DNA from: Micromonospora andamanensis
GTDB lineage: Bacteria; Actinomycetota; Actinomycetes; Mycobacteriales; Micromonosporaceae
Assembly: GCF_016863495.1 (NCBI RefSeq)
Contig: NZ_BOOZ01000002.1
Coordinates: 1 to 64,000 of the forward strand
DNA length: 64,000 bases
Reading direction: 5' to 3'
A program made the position numbers and the translations under genes. Each line of letters starts with the position of its first letter. The first letter of the stretch is position 1. Below, one piece after another: positions 55,391 to 63,788 of the stretch. The notes beneath the pieces were generated by a model that did no database searches, had not been told where the DNA came from, and worked only from the letters and a program-made list of their open reading frames with translations.

Positions 55391-56224
55391 GTGGATGCCG
55401 TCAAGCTGCGTCGGGCGATCGCCCGCACCCGCCTCGCCCCCGTCGCCGCGTTTCCGAAGCGCCTGGTCGCCGTCGCCCGGCACGACGCCAAGGTGCTGCG
55501 TACCTCAGCCCGCTGGCTTGTCGCCTCGCGGGAGCATCACAACTACACGTACGAGCTGACCAAGCTCAGTCGCAACCATCTCGCCTGGTTCGTCAGTGTG
55601 GTCTGCGAGCTGCCGGTCAAGCAGGTCCGGGGGTACCTCACCGAGATCGAGTCGGATGACGCGCTGCGGGAGCACATCAGTTCGGCAATCGCGGGCGCGG
55701 CCCGCCGTGGCCTGGCCGACAAGCAGGTCCGGTACGCCCGCCGCATCGGCTGGTACGCGATCGTCCGGGCCCGGCGACCGAAGCACATCGTGGAGACCGG
55801 TGTCGACAAGGGGCTGGGCAGTTGCGTGCTGGCCGCCGCGCTGCTGCGCAACGCCGCCGAGGGGCATCCCGGCCGGGTGAGTTCCATCGACATCAACCCC
55901 GAGGCCGGCTACCTCGCCCGCACCGCGCCCTGGTCGGAGGTGATCGACCTGGTCATCGGTGACTCGGTCGAGTCGATAACCGCGCTGGACCGGCCGGTGG
56001 ACCTGTTCCTGCACGACAGCGACCACAGCCGGGCCTACGAGCGGCGCGAGTTCGCCGCTGTCGAGCCGAAGCTGGCCCCGGGCGCGATGCTGCTCACCGA
56101 CAACGTCACCCATACCAATGTGCTGGCCGAGCACGCCGAGCGCACCGGTCGGCGGTTCCTCGCCTACCGGGAGACCCCGGCGAACCACTGGTACCCGGGG
56201 GATGGCATCGGCGTGGCATGGTGA
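55391..56224 (+). CDS. Class I SAM-dependent methyltransferase
   Basis: A 277-residue protein with a Rossmann methyltransferase fold: HIVETGVDKGLGSCVLAAALLR (SAM motif I) near residues 131-152, VSSIDINPEAGYLA (motif II), VDLVIGDS (about 192-199), then VDLFLHDSDHSRAY. The N-terminal 120 residues are helical. The family includes Cmc-type and sugar or lipid O-methyltransferases; substrate unknown. It is next to the LCP gene and may modify the polysaccharide. The start is GTG 55391. Confidence 0.83.
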   Translation: MDAVKLRRAIARTRLAPVAAFPKRLVAVARHDAKVLRTSARWLVASREHHNYTYELTKLSRNHLAWFVSVVCELPVKQVRGYLTEIESDDALREHISSAIAGAARRGLADKQVRYARRIGWYAIVRARRPKHIVETGVDKGLGSCVLAAALLRNAAEGHPGRVSSIDINPEAGYLARTAPWSEVIDLVIGDSVESITALDRPVDLFLHDSDHSRAYERREFAAVEPKLAPGAMLLTDNVTHTNVLAEHAERTGRRFLAYRETPANHWYPGDGIGVAW

Positions 56225-56228
56225 GCGG

Positions 56229-57047
56229 GTGCGGCTGAGCGGGATCACCACCTATCCGGTGAAGGGCTGTCACGGCCTGGTGCACGACGAGGCCGACGTA
56301 CGACAGTGGGGCCTGGCGGAGGACCGGCGCTGGATGCTCGTCGACGCCGAGGGGGTCGGCGTCACCCAGCGGGAGGTCACGTCGCTGGTCCGGGTGCACG
56401 CCCGGCCGCGCCCCGGCGGGCTGCTGCTGAGTGCCGACGGCCATCCCGACCTGCTGGTGCCCGAGCCGACCGACGTGACAGCGATGCCGGTGCGGACGTT
56501 CCGCCGACGGGTGCTCAGGGTCGACGCGCTGCCCGCCGGCCCGGCCGCCGACGCCTGGTTCGGCGCGGTGCTCGACCGGTCGGTCCGGCTGGTCCGGCTG
56601 GCCCGTCCGGCCCGGCACATCCGCCGGGAGGACAAGGAGTACGACCCCGGTGACCAGGTCAGCTTCGCCGACGCGTACCCGGTGCTGTTGACCAGCACGG
56701 CATCGCTGGCCGCCCTCGGCGACTGGCTCGTCGCGGGCGGCCAGCAACCGGTGCCGATGACCCGCTTCCGGCCCAACCTGGTGGTCGACGGTGCCTCGGC
56801 CTGGGCGGAGGACGACTGGGTCGGGCGCGGGCTGCGCATCGGCGGCGTCCGGTTCCGCGCCGCCGGCCCGTCGGCCCGCTGCCTGGTCGTCACCACCGAC
56901 CAGGAGACCGGGGTACGCGGCCGGGAGCCGCTGCGTACCCTCGCCCGGCACCGCAACATCGATCGTAAGCTCCTGTTCGGACTCAACCTGGTGCCGCTGG
57001 AGGCGGGTCGGGTGAAGCTCGGCGACCCGGTGGAACTGGCCGACTGA
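56229..57047 (+). CDS. MOSC domain-containing protein
   Basis: A 272-residue protein with MOSC N-terminal beta-barrel (LSGITTYPVKGCHGLVHDEADV, WMLVDAEGVGVTQRE) and C-terminal MOSC domain (MTRFRPNLVVDG, IGGVRFRAAGPSARCLVVTTDQETG), including the conserved Cys in the SARCLV motif. MOSC proteins bind molybdenum cofactor and reduce N-hydroxylated compounds (YcbX, mARC). It starts (GTG 56229) 4 bp after the methyltransferase stop, so cotranscription is probable. Confidence 0.93.
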   Translation: MRLSGITTYPVKGCHGLVHDEADVRQWGLAEDRRWMLVDAEGVGVTQREVTSLVRVHARPRPGGLLLSADGHPDLLVPEPTDVTAMPVRTFRRRVLRVDALPAGPAADAWFGAVLDRSVRLVRLARPARHIRREDKEYDPGDQVSFADAYPVLLTSTASLAALGDWLVAGGQQPVPMTRFRPNLVVDGASAWAEDDWVGRGLRIGGVRFRAAGPSARCLVVTTDQETGVRGREPLRTLARHRNIDRKLLFGLNLVPLEAGRVKLGDPVELAD

Positions 57048-57148
57048 CCGGATGGACACGGCTCGGCGACGACAGATGGACACCTGTTGCCGCTGGTCGC
57101 CCGACGGATAGATGATTACCGAAGGGGACCTCGACCGAGGAGTCTGAG

Positions 57149-57454
57149 ATGTCGGTGATCCATCATCCCCGGGTGGCGTGGGACGCGGCCCGGACGCTTG
57201 TCGGGGCGGTAAAAGACGACGAGCGCTTCACCAGAGTCGCAGGTGAGGTGGAACGCGTGCTGGGCGCGGAGTTCGCCAGGTCGCTGCGCGAGACACGGGA
57301 CCGGCTGCGCTCGGCTCCCGAGGACGGCCGCGACCTGGTCGAGGCCGGCGTGTGGCGGGTCCGGATCGAGGACGCGCTGCGCAGCCACCCGGACGCCGTG
57401 GAGCCGCTGCGCCGGCTGGCCATCGACGGGCAGTCAAGATGGGTCGCGTCTTAG
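57149..57454 (+). CDS. Small helical hypothetical protein
   Basis: A 101-residue, charged, mostly alpha-helical protein (AWDAARTLVGAVKDDERFTRVAGEVERVLGAEFARSLRETRDRL). No family recognised and no membrane segment. GAGGAG 7 nt before ATG 57149 and consistent codon use support it as a real gene. Confidence 0.65.
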   Translation: MSVIHHPRVAWDAARTLVGAVKDDERFTRVAGEVERVLGAEFARSLRETRDRLRSAPEDGRDLVEAGVWRVRIEDALRSHPDAVEPLRRLAIDGQSRWVAS

Positions 57455-57508
57455 CTTTCGCTTAGCTCGCTTGTCCCGGCGGTCGGCGCTCGGGCAGCAT
57501 GTCTGCAC

Positions 57509-58522
57509 GTGACCGACGGAACCGACGGCCCCGCCGACCAGACCCCGGCTCAGCGTTTCCCGCTGCGTCGTTGGCTGGCTGGTGGGGCCGTCGCCACACT
57601 CGCCACTGTCCTCGGGCTCAGCCTCGCCCTGCGGTCCGGTGCCGCGCCCGCCTGCGCCGCCCCGCCCCCTCCCGGCGTCGCGCCGGTGGCCGACGGCGCG
57701 CTGCTCGCCCCACCCGCCGCCGGCACCCTCCACAAGGGAAAGGCCACCTTCTACGACTCGAAGGGCGCGGGCGGGAACTGCTCCTATCCGGCAGCCCCGG
57801 CCGACAGGCGCTACGTCGCGCTCGGCCCCACCGAGTACGCCGACGGCGCCGCCTGTGGTGGCTACCTCGACGTGACCGGGCCGAAGGGCACGGTGCGGGT
57901 CATGGTGATGGACCAGTGCCCCGAGTGCGCGCCCGGCCACATCGACCTGTCCCGGGAGGCGTTCGCCCGCATCGCCGACCCGGTGCAGGGCATCGTCAAC
58001 GTCAGTTACCGCCTGGTCGCCGATCCGCCGCTGTCCGGTCCGCTCACCTTCCGGATCAAGGAGGGCGCGTCGCAGCGGTGGTTCGCGGTGCTTGTCGCCG
58101 GCCACGGCAACCCGCTGCGCTCGGTCGAGGTGCGGCAGGGCGGCTCAGGCCAGTGGCGGGCGGCCACTCGGGAGAGCTACAACTACTGGCTGATCGACTC
58201 CGGTGCCGGGCCCGGCCCGTACCAGATCCGGGTCACCGACACCCGTGGCCACCGGGTCACCGCCACCGGCATCAAGATGGCACCCGGCCAGGTGCAGCGC
58301 AGTTCCGTGCGGATGTACGGGGGCGGCTCCAGCGGCTCGGTCACGTCCACCGGCACCCCGTCGGCACGTCCGAAGCCGTCGGCGAGCGCGTCGACCCGTG
58401 CCTCCGCCCGGCCGACGCCTTCGGCAGCGGTGACTGTCGAGGCGACAGCGTCGGCCGAGCCGACCGCCGTCGACGCGCTGGCAGCCGAACCGCTGGCCGC
58501 GCCGTCCCCCCGCTGCGGCTGA
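57509..58522 (+). CDS. Bacterial expansin (EXLX1-like)
   Basis: A 337-residue protein. Residues about 20-50 are a signal or membrane segment; about 75-172 form a double-psi beta-barrel like EXLX1, with GKATFYDSKGAGGNCSY, ACGGYLDV, MVMDQCPEC and HIDLSREAFARIA, where D146 matches the essential Asp82 of Bacillus EXLX1. About 175-268 form a CBM63-like cellulose-binding domain (AGHGNPLRSVEVRQ, WLIDSGAGPGPYQIRVTDTRG). The end is a Ser/Ala/Thr/Pro tail. Expansins loosen cellulose and wall networks without hydrolysis. The start is GTG 57509. Confidence 0.88.
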   Translation: MTDGTDGPADQTPAQRFPLRRWLAGGAVATLATVLGLSLALRSGAAPACAAPPPPGVAPVADGALLAPPAAGTLHKGKATFYDSKGAGGNCSYPAAPADRRYVALGPTEYADGAACGGYLDVTGPKGTVRVMVMDQCPECAPGHIDLSREAFARIADPVQGIVNVSYRLVADPPLSGPLTFRIKEGASQRWFAVLVAGHGNPLRSVEVRQGGSGQWRAATRESYNYWLIDSGAGPGPYQIRVTDTRGHRVTATGIKMAPGQVQRSSVRMYGGGSSGSVTSTGTPSARPKPSASASTRASARPTPSAAVTVEATASAEPTAVDALAAEPLAAPSPRCG

Positions 58523-58660
58523 CCGAGCCGCGACCGGGCGACGGCTGGCCGGGTCGCGACCAGCGGGGCGGCTGACCGGGTCTCGCCGGGTGGCCGAGCC
58601 TTGAACGGCTGCGGCTGGCCGGGCCTTGGACAGGCTGCCGGCGTCGTCCGTCCGGGCCGG

Positions 58661-59209
58661 TCAGCCGACGGCCGGGTGATCAGGTCGGTTGTCAGCCAGG
58701 CCGAGCCACATGAGGATCTCGTCGCGGTCGTCGCCGGGGGCGACGCGCAGCGCCCCGGGCCAACGACCCACCTCCCGGTACCCGAGCCGGCGGTAGAACC
58801 GGTCGAGACCGAGCCCATCGCGGACCGTCACGTGCAGCGCCGCCAGCCCGAGGTCGCGGGCCACCCGTTCGGCCTCGCGCATCAACACCTCGCCGAAGCC
58901 ACGCCCCTGCGTGTCGGGATGCACCATCACCCGGGTGAGCACCCGCAGGTGTGTCTTCAGGTGGAACCGGGGATCGGTGAAGATCGCCATGGCGACGAGC
59001 CGATCGCCGTCGTAGCCGAGCAGCAACCGGTCCGGTCCGTCGGCGATGCCGGCCAGCGTCGGGTCGGCGATGGTGCGGACCTCGTCGGTGGTGACAGGTG
59101 CCACGAAGCCGACCGCGCCGCCGGCGTTCGTCACGTCGACCCAGAGCGCGACGATCCGTTCGCGCAGCTCATCGGTCAGTTCCGGGTCGAGGACGAAGCG
59201 CAGACTCAC
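58661..59209 (-). CDS. GNAT-family N-acetyltransferase
   Basis: A 182-residue acetyltransferase. LTRVMVHPDTQGRGFGEVLMREAERVARDLGLAALHVTVRDG is the acetyl-CoA binding A/B region (Q/RxxGxG/A motif TQGRGFG), followed by FYRRLGYREVG. The substrate is unknown. The start is GTG 59209. The tRNA-Leu gene lies 64 bp upstream on the same strand. Confidence 0.9.
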   Translation of the reverse strand: MSLRFVLDPELTDELRERIVALWVDVTNAGGAVGFVAPVTTDEVRTIADPTLAGIADGPDRLLLGYDGDRLVAMAIFTDPRFHLKTHLRVLTRVMVHPDTQGRGFGEVLMREAERVARDLGLAALHVTVRDGLGLDRFYRRLGYREVGRWPGALRVAPGDDRDEILMWLGLADNRPDHPAVG

Positions 59210-59273
59210 TGCCTCATCCTGACCGGATTCGACAGTGAATGCCGATGATCGTGATGCTCGCGACAGGGAGTCG

Positions 59274-59359
59274 TGGTGCGGGAGGGGGGATTCGAACCCC
59301 CACGTCCTTTCGGACAATAGGACCTAAACCTACCGCGGCTGCCGTTACGCCACTCCCGC
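59274..59359 (-). tRNA. tRNA-Leu (anticodon UAG)
   Basis: The minus strand folds as a class II tRNA: acceptor GCGGGAG pairing with CTCCCGC, D-arm with AACGGCAG, anticodon loop TTTAGGT (anticodon TAG), a long variable arm TGTCCGAAAGGACG typical of leucine, T-arm GGGGGTTCGAATCCCCC, discriminator A, and an encoded CCA. It reads CUA and probably other CUN codons. Confidence 0.95.
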
Positions 59360-59414
59360 CTGCCTGGAGAGTCTATGGCGTTGCCTCGCGGCGGTGTTCG
59401 TGTGGTGCGCGCAG

Positions 59415-59891
59415 TCAGTCCAGGCCGAGGTCGCGGCGCAGCTTGGCGACGTGTCCGGTGGCCTTCACGTTGTAGAGCGCCCGCTCGATCCGGCCCTCCT
59501 CGTCGATGACGAAGGTGGAACGGATCACGCCGGTGACGGTGCGGCCGTACATCTGCTTCTCGCCGTACGCGCCGTAGGCGGTCAGCACCGCCTTGTCGGT
59601 GTCGGCGACGAGCGGGAAGGTGATCGCGTCGCGCTCGCGGAACTTCGCGAGCTTCTCCGGCTTGTCCGGCGAGATGCCCACCACCTCGTATCCGGCGGCC
59701 TGCAACGAGGCCAACGAGTCGCGGAAGTCGCAGGCCTGCTTGGTGCAGCCGGGGGTCATCGCGGCCGGGTAGGCGTACAGGACGACCTTGCGGCCACGCA
59801 GGTCGGCCAGGGCGAGCTGGTTGCCGCCGTCGGTGGGCAGGCTGAACCCGGGCGCCGGGTCGCCGGGGGAGAGGCGAGCGGGTGCGGTCAT
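59415..59891 (-). CDS. bcp: Thioredoxin-dependent thiol peroxidase (Bcp/PrxQ)
   Basis: A 158-residue peroxiredoxin that reduces peroxides. Peroxidatic Cys49 and resolving Cys54 lie in the AAMTPGCTKQACDFRDS motif; YEVVGISPDKPEKLAKFRE and STFVIDEEGRI are family standard. The start is ATG 59891. It is divergent from the cobalt/nickel transport operon. Confidence 0.95.
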   Translation of the reverse strand: MTAPARLSPGDPAPGFSLPTDGGNQLALADLRGRKVVLYAYPAAMTPGCTKQACDFRDSLASLQAAGYEVVGISPDKPEKLAKFRERDAITFPLVADTDKAVLTAYGAYGEKQMYGRTVTGVIRSTFVIDEEGRIERALYNVKATGHVAKLRRDLGLD

Positions 59892-59956
59892 GGCACGACC
59901 CTACCGTCGCGCTGCGCCGGCTCGACCGCGCGGCATGGCCTACGCGGCAAACGGCA

Positions 59957-59979
59957 CTGTTGCCAGCTATTGGCAACAG
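59957..59979. promoter_or_regulatory. Palindromic operator upstream of the cbiMNQO-type operon
   Basis: 9-bp perfect arms (CTGTTGCCA and TGGCAACAG) around GCTAT. The right arm supplies TTGGCA as a -35 box (59970-59975), with TACGCT (59994-59999) 18 nt later, so a bound repressor would block the promoter. A metal-sensing regulator is expected; the half-site differs from the Nur box TTGCAA. Confidence 0.6.
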
Positions 59980-60007
59980 CCTGGTATGGGAAATACGCTC
60001 ACCCTGC

Positions 60008-60027
60008 CGGTGGGCACGGGCCCGCCG
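60008..60027 (+). other. Leader hairpin before cbiM
   Basis: CGGTGGGC pairs with GCCCGCCG (one G-U pair) over a 4-nt loop, 7 nt before a GGAGG ribosome binding site. It could limit translation, but no known riboswitch signature is present. Confidence 0.3.
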
Positions 60028-60058
60028 ACACGTGGGAGGTCACGTGGAAGCCCTGGCG

Positions 60059-60760
60059 ATGCACATCTCCAACGGCATCATCAACGGTCCGGTCGCCGCG
60101 GTCTTCGCGGTGATCGCGCTGGCGGCGATGGCGTACTGCGTCATGCGTGGCCGGCAGGACCTGGACGACCGGCTGGCGCCGATGGCCGGCCTGGTCGCGG
60201 CGTTCATCTTCGCCGTGCAGATGCTCAACTTTCCGATCTTCACCGCCGGGGTCAGCGGCCACCTGCTCGGCGGCGCGCTGGCCGCCATGCTTGTCGGGCC
60301 GTGGGTAGGCGCGCTCTGCGTCGCGGTGGTCCTCGTGGTGCAGGCCCTCGTCTTCGGTGACGGTGGCGTGGCCATGCTCGGGCTCAACATCACGAACATG
60401 GCCGTCATCGGCATCGCTGTGGCGTACCTGCTGATCGCGGTGCTGCTGCGGGTCCTGCCGCGCACCCCGGCCGGGCTGGCGGTCACCGCCTTCGTCTCCG
60501 CGCTGGTGAGCGTGGTCGTCGCGGCGATGGGCTTCGTGTTGCAGTACCAGCTCGGCGGCACCACCGACCTCGGCGGCAACCTGGCCGGCCTGGCCGGCAC
60601 CATGGCCGTGTCCCACCTGTTCATCGGCATCGGCGAAGGGTTGATCACGGCCACCACAGTGGTCACCGTGGCGAAGGTCCGCCCCGACCTGGTGTACGCG
60701 CTGCGCGCCCTGAAGCCGGCCGCGCCGGTGACCGTCCCGACCGTCGGAGGTGTCCGGTGA
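60059..60760 (+). CDS. cbiM: ECF transporter S component for Co2+/Ni2+ (CbiM/NikM)
   Basis: A 233-residue protein with about 7 membrane helices. It begins MHISNGI, matching the CbiM/NikM start in which the N-terminal amine and His2 are metal ligands. This favours ATG 60059 even though the better ribosome binding site (GGAGG) stands before an in-frame GTG at 60044; GGAAG 8 nt before the ATG is weaker. GLNITNMAVIG and AVSHLFIGIGEGLITA are family motifs. It is the metal-binding subunit of the operon cbiM-cbiN-like-cbiQ-cbiO. Confidence 0.93.
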   Translation: MHISNGIINGPVAAVFAVIALAAMAYCVMRGRQDLDDRLAPMAGLVAAFIFAVQMLNFPIFTAGVSGHLLGGALAAMLVGPWVGALCVAVVLVVQALVFGDGGVAMLGLNITNMAVIGIAVAYLLIAVLLRVLPRTPAGLAVTAFVSALVSVVVAAMGFVLQYQLGGTTDLGGNLAGLAGTMAVSHLFIGIGEGLITATTVVTVAKVRPDLVYALRALKPAAPVTVPTVGGVR

Positions 60761-61143
60761 GGAAGTGGGGTTTCATCGTCGGCGGGCTCCTCGTCGCCCT
60801 GCTGCTGGCCGGCGTGGTCAGCAACTTCGCCTCGTCGCACCCGGACGGGCTGGACTCGTCGCTGCGGGAGGGCTGCACCTTCGACGCCGACGACGAGATC
60901 ATCGGCGGCAGTTGCCCGGCGCAGCAGGAGCGGGAGCACGAGATCGGTGGGCCGCTTGCCGACTACGGCATCGCGGGGCTGGACAACGACTTCCTCTCCA
61001 CCGGGCTCTCCGGCGTGCTGGGCGTACTGCTGACCTTCGCCGTGGCCGGTGGCGCCTTCTGGCTGGTCCGCCGGCGGGACCGGGCGCCGCAGGACGCGAC
61101 CGGGGCGGAGCGCACCGACCCGGCCGTCACGAGCGGCGGCTGA
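60757..61143 (+). CDS. PDGLE-domain protein (CbiN-like subunit)
   Basis: A 128-residue protein with two membrane helices (about 5-24 and 82-103) and the motif SSHPDGLDSSL at residues 27-37, the PDGLE signature of CbiN/NikN-type small subunits that help load metal into CbiM. Two cysteines (CTFDADDEIIGGSC) in the loop are unusual. GTG 60757 overlaps the cbiM stop by 4 nt. Confidence 0.88.
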   Translation: MRKWGFIVGGLLVALLLAGVVSNFASSHPDGLDSSLREGCTFDADDEIIGGSCPAQQEREHEIGGPLADYGIAGLDNDFLSTGLSGVLGVLLTFAVAGGAFWLVRRRDRAPQDATGAERTDPAVTSGG

Positions 61144-61149
61144 CCCGAG

Positions 61150-61920
61150 GTGGGAGCCGGTCACGCCCACGTGCTCTACCGGGAGGCCGACTCGCCGGTG
61201 CACCGGCTGCCACCGGAGGTCAAGATCGCGGCGATGGTGGCGTTCACCATCGCCGTGGTCGCCACCCCCCGCGAGGCGCTCTGGGCCTTCGGCGCGTACG
61301 CCCTGCTGGTCGCGGTCGTCGCGGCGCTGGCCCGGGTGAACGCCCGTTGGCTGCTGCTGCGGTCAACCATCGAGCTGCCGTTCGTACTCTTCGCAGTGGC
61401 CCTGCCGTTCCTCGGCGCGGGCGAACGGACGGAGGTGGCCGGGCTGCACCTGTCGGTCGACGGTCTCTACGGGGCGTGGAACATCATCGCCAAGGGCACC
61501 CTCGGCGTGTGGGCGTCGCTGCTGCTGGCGGCGACCACGAACACCCGTGACCTGATCGTGGGGCTGGACCGGCTGCGCTGCCCGCAGATCCTCACCCAGA
61601 TCGCCACCTTCATGCTGCGCTACCTCGACGTGCTCGTCGGCGAGGCCCGGCGGATGCGCGTCGCCCGGATCTCCCGGGGCGACGACCCGCGCTTCGTGTG
61701 GCAGCTACGCGGCTTCGCCGCCGGCATCGGAGCGCTGTTCCTGCGCGCCTTCGAGCGTGGCGAGCGGGTCTACCTGGCGATGCTGTCGCGCGGCTACACA
61801 GGTCGGATGCCGACGGTGTGGCAGGGCACCGCGGCGGCGACGAGCGGCCAGTGGCTGATCGCGGCCACCGTACCGGTCCTGGCCGGCACCGTCGCCGCCA
61901 CCGCCGCCGTCCTGACATGA
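61150..61920 (+). CDS. cbiQ: ECF transporter T component
   Basis: A 256-residue membrane protein with about 5-6 helices. Family marks are HRLPPEVKIAAMVAFT near the N terminus, and two Ala-Arg-Gly-type coupling helices with ARRMRVARISRGDD and ERVYLAMLSRGYTGRMP, which touch the ATPase subunits. It couples ATP hydrolysis by CbiO to transport by CbiM. The start is GTG 61150, 6 bp after the previous stop. Confidence 0.93.
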   Translation: MGAGHAHVLYREADSPVHRLPPEVKIAAMVAFTIAVVATPREALWAFGAYALLVAVVAALARVNARWLLLRSTIELPFVLFAVALPFLGAGERTEVAGLHLSVDGLYGAWNIIAKGTLGVWASLLLAATTNTRDLIVGLDRLRCPQILTQIATFMLRYLDVLVGEARRMRVARISRGDDPRFVWQLRGFAAGIGALFLRAFERGERVYLAMLSRGYTGRMPTVWQGTAAATSGQWLIAATVPVLAGTVAATAAVLT

Positions 61921-61927
61921 TCGAAGC

Positions 61928-62698
61928 GTGCAGCCCAGCCCACCCAGTCTGGACGTCCGTGGCGTCCGGTACGCCTATCCCGACGGCCATGTCGCGCTGG
62001 ACGGCGTCGACCTGACTGTCGCGCGCGGCGAGCGGGTCGCGCTGCTCGGCCCCAACGGTGCCGGCAAGACCACGCTTGTGCTGCACCTCAACGGCATCCT
62101 GACGCCCACTGAGGGGCAGATCGCGGTAGGTGGCCTGACCGTCGGCCGGGACCGGGCGACGCTTGCGGAGATCCGCCGCCGGGTGGGCATCGTCTTCCAG
62201 GATCCGGACGACCAGCTCTTCCTGCCCACCGTCGCGGAGGATGTCGCGTTCGGCCCGGCCAACCTGGGGCTACGCGGGCCGGAACTGGCCGCCCGGGTGG
62301 ACGAGGCGCTGGCCGCGGTGGGCATGTCCGAGCACCGTGACCGGACGCCGCACCATCTCTCCTTCGGCCAGCGCCGCCGGGTGGCGGTGGCCACAGTGCT
62401 CGCGATGCGCCCGGAGATCCTGGTGCTCGACGAGCCGTCGTCAAACCTCGACCCGGCGGCCCGGCGGGAACTGGCCGGCATCCTGCGCACTTTGCCGGTG
62501 ACCCTGCTGATGGTCACCCACGACCTGCCGTACGCGTTCGAACTCTGCGACCGCTCGGTCATCCTCGACGGCGGGCGGATCGTGGCCGACGGACCGACAC
62601 CCGTACTGCTCGACGATGCGGAACTGCTCGCCCGGCACCGTCTCGAACTGCCCTACCCGTTCCGTCCCACCCCGGGCCGCGCGTCGATCAGGGAGTAG
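61928..62698 (+). CDS. cbiO: ECF transporter ATPase
   Basis: A 256-residue ABC ATPase. Walker A is LLGPNGAGKTT (39-49), the Q-loop is FQDPDDQLF, the signature LSFGQRRRVAVA and Walker B ILVLDEPSSNLD, followed by the H-loop VTHD. The Q-DPDDQ sequence is typical of cobalt ATPases. The start is GTG 61928. Its end overlaps the convergent membrane protein gene by 11 bp. Confidence 0.95.
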   Translation: MQPSPPSLDVRGVRYAYPDGHVALDGVDLTVARGERVALLGPNGAGKTTLVLHLNGILTPTEGQIAVGGLTVGRDRATLAEIRRRVGIVFQDPDDQLFLPTVAEDVAFGPANLGLRGPELAARVDEALAAVGMSEHRDRTPHHLSFGQRRRVAVATVLAMRPEILVLDEPSSNLDPAARRELAGILRTLPVTLLMVTHDLPYAFELCDRSVILDGGRIVADGPTPVLLDDAELLARHRLELPYPFRPTPGRASIRE

Positions 62699-63788
62699 CG
62701 GCGGCCGGTGCGCGGCGGGCGGCGGCGTGCAGGCGCAGCAACGCGGCGGCCAGCGCACCGGCTCCGCCCGCCAGCACGAGGACCACCAGGACCCGGGCGA
62801 CAGTCGGCGGCCACGGCACCGGCAGCACGGCCCGGGTGAAACCGGCGGCGTTCGTCACCCCGGCGAACAGGGCCAGGCAGACGCCGGCCAGCGCCACCAC
62901 GAAGTCGACGTCGGAACGGGGAGCCGAGGTCCGCTCACCGGTCCCGCCTCCGCCGCGCACCGCGCGCGCTCCGGCGGCGATCGCCGCCAGGCCGGTCAGC
63001 AGCGCCCACACCGGTCCGGTCAGCAGGCCGGTCAGTACGCCGCCGAGACCCTGCGACCCGGCGTCAAGCGTGCGCCCGAGGGCGAGCGCGACAGCAGCGG
63101 TCCCGCCGACGATCAGCAGCGCGCCGAGGGCGACGAGCGCCCGCCGGCCGGGGCCGGAGGTCGCCGGCAGCACCCCGAGCGCACCGACCGCAAGCGCGCC
63201 GACGGTGGCCACCACCCACCAGGTGTACGCGTCCGGCGGCGGTACCCAGTCCAGGGTGCCGCGGATCTCCGACGGCCCGTCCGCGTCGCGCAGCGGAACC
63301 ACCCAGTCGCGTACCCGGTGCTCACGGTCGGGCGCGGCGCGGACCTGGGCGGGCGGCTGCGCCTCGCGCCACAGCGCCCGCTGGTCGTGCCACCGGACCG
63401 TCGTGCCGCCGTCGAGGCGACGCCAGCGCGGCTCGGCGGCCGGGTCGGCCTCGGCCGGCAGGGCGGTGTCACCGACGATCGTGCGGTTGAGGTACGTCGC
63501 GGGCGAGCGGGAGTTCTCGTACACGCCGTCCGGTCCGACCCGCAGGTACGGCTCACCCGAGTAGCCGATCACCTCGATCGGAGTGTCGCCGGTGTTCGTC
63601 AGCTCCAGCCGGGCACCCGCCTCGATCACCCGTACCCGCAGGTCGGGTCGACCGGTGTCGGTGACGGTCACCCGGTAGTCGGTGCCGTTCGGTGCGTCCG
63701 CGCCGTGGGCGAGGGCGGGTGCGGCGGTCGCGAGGATCGTGGTGACCGTGGCGGCGAGCAGCAGCCCGGCCCGGGCGAGCACTGTCAC
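62688..63788 (-). CDS. Exported membrane protein with N-terminal immunoglobulin-like domain
   Basis: A 366-residue protein: signal peptide (1-28, ATAAPALAHG), an extracytoplasmic beta-rich domain (about 35-190: VRVIEAGARLELTNTGDTPIEVIGYSGEPYLRVGPDGVYEN), then about five membrane helices (200-355) with Gly/Ala-rich packing. No family recognised. GTG 63788 overlaps the stop of the upstream DsbA-like gene (GTGA), so the two are translationally coupled. A role in envelope redox or metal handling is possible but only inferred from context. Confidence 0.75.
   Translation of the reverse strand: MTVLARAGLLLAATVTTILATAAPALAHGADAPNGTDYRVTVTDTGRPDLRVRVIEAGARLELTNTGDTPIEVIGYSGEPYLRVGPDGVYENSRSPATYLNRTIVGDTALPAEADPAAEPRWRRLDGGTTVRWHDQRALWREAQPPAQVRAAPDREHRVRDWVVPLRDADGPSEIRGTLDWVPPPDAYTWWVVATVGALAVGALGVLPATSGPGRRALVALGALLIVGGTAAVALALGRTLDAGSQGLGGVLTGLLTGPVWALLTGLAAIAAGARAVRGGGGTGERTSAPRSDVDFVVALAGVCLALFAGVTNAAGFTRAVLPVPWPPTVARVLVVLVLAGGAGALAAALLRLHAAARRAPAAATP

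Noticed and set aside
59210..59317. Longer N terminus for the GNAT gene
   Set aside because: The extension reads through into the 3' end of the tRNA-Leu gene (translated as WGFESPLPHH, a usual tRNA artefact). The GTG at 59209 starts where the family similarity starts.
59892..60058. Possible cobalamin riboswitch before the cobalt/nickel transport operon
   Set aside because: The region is too short, and no B12 box or other conserved riboswitch core was found; the palindromic operator explains the visible structure better.
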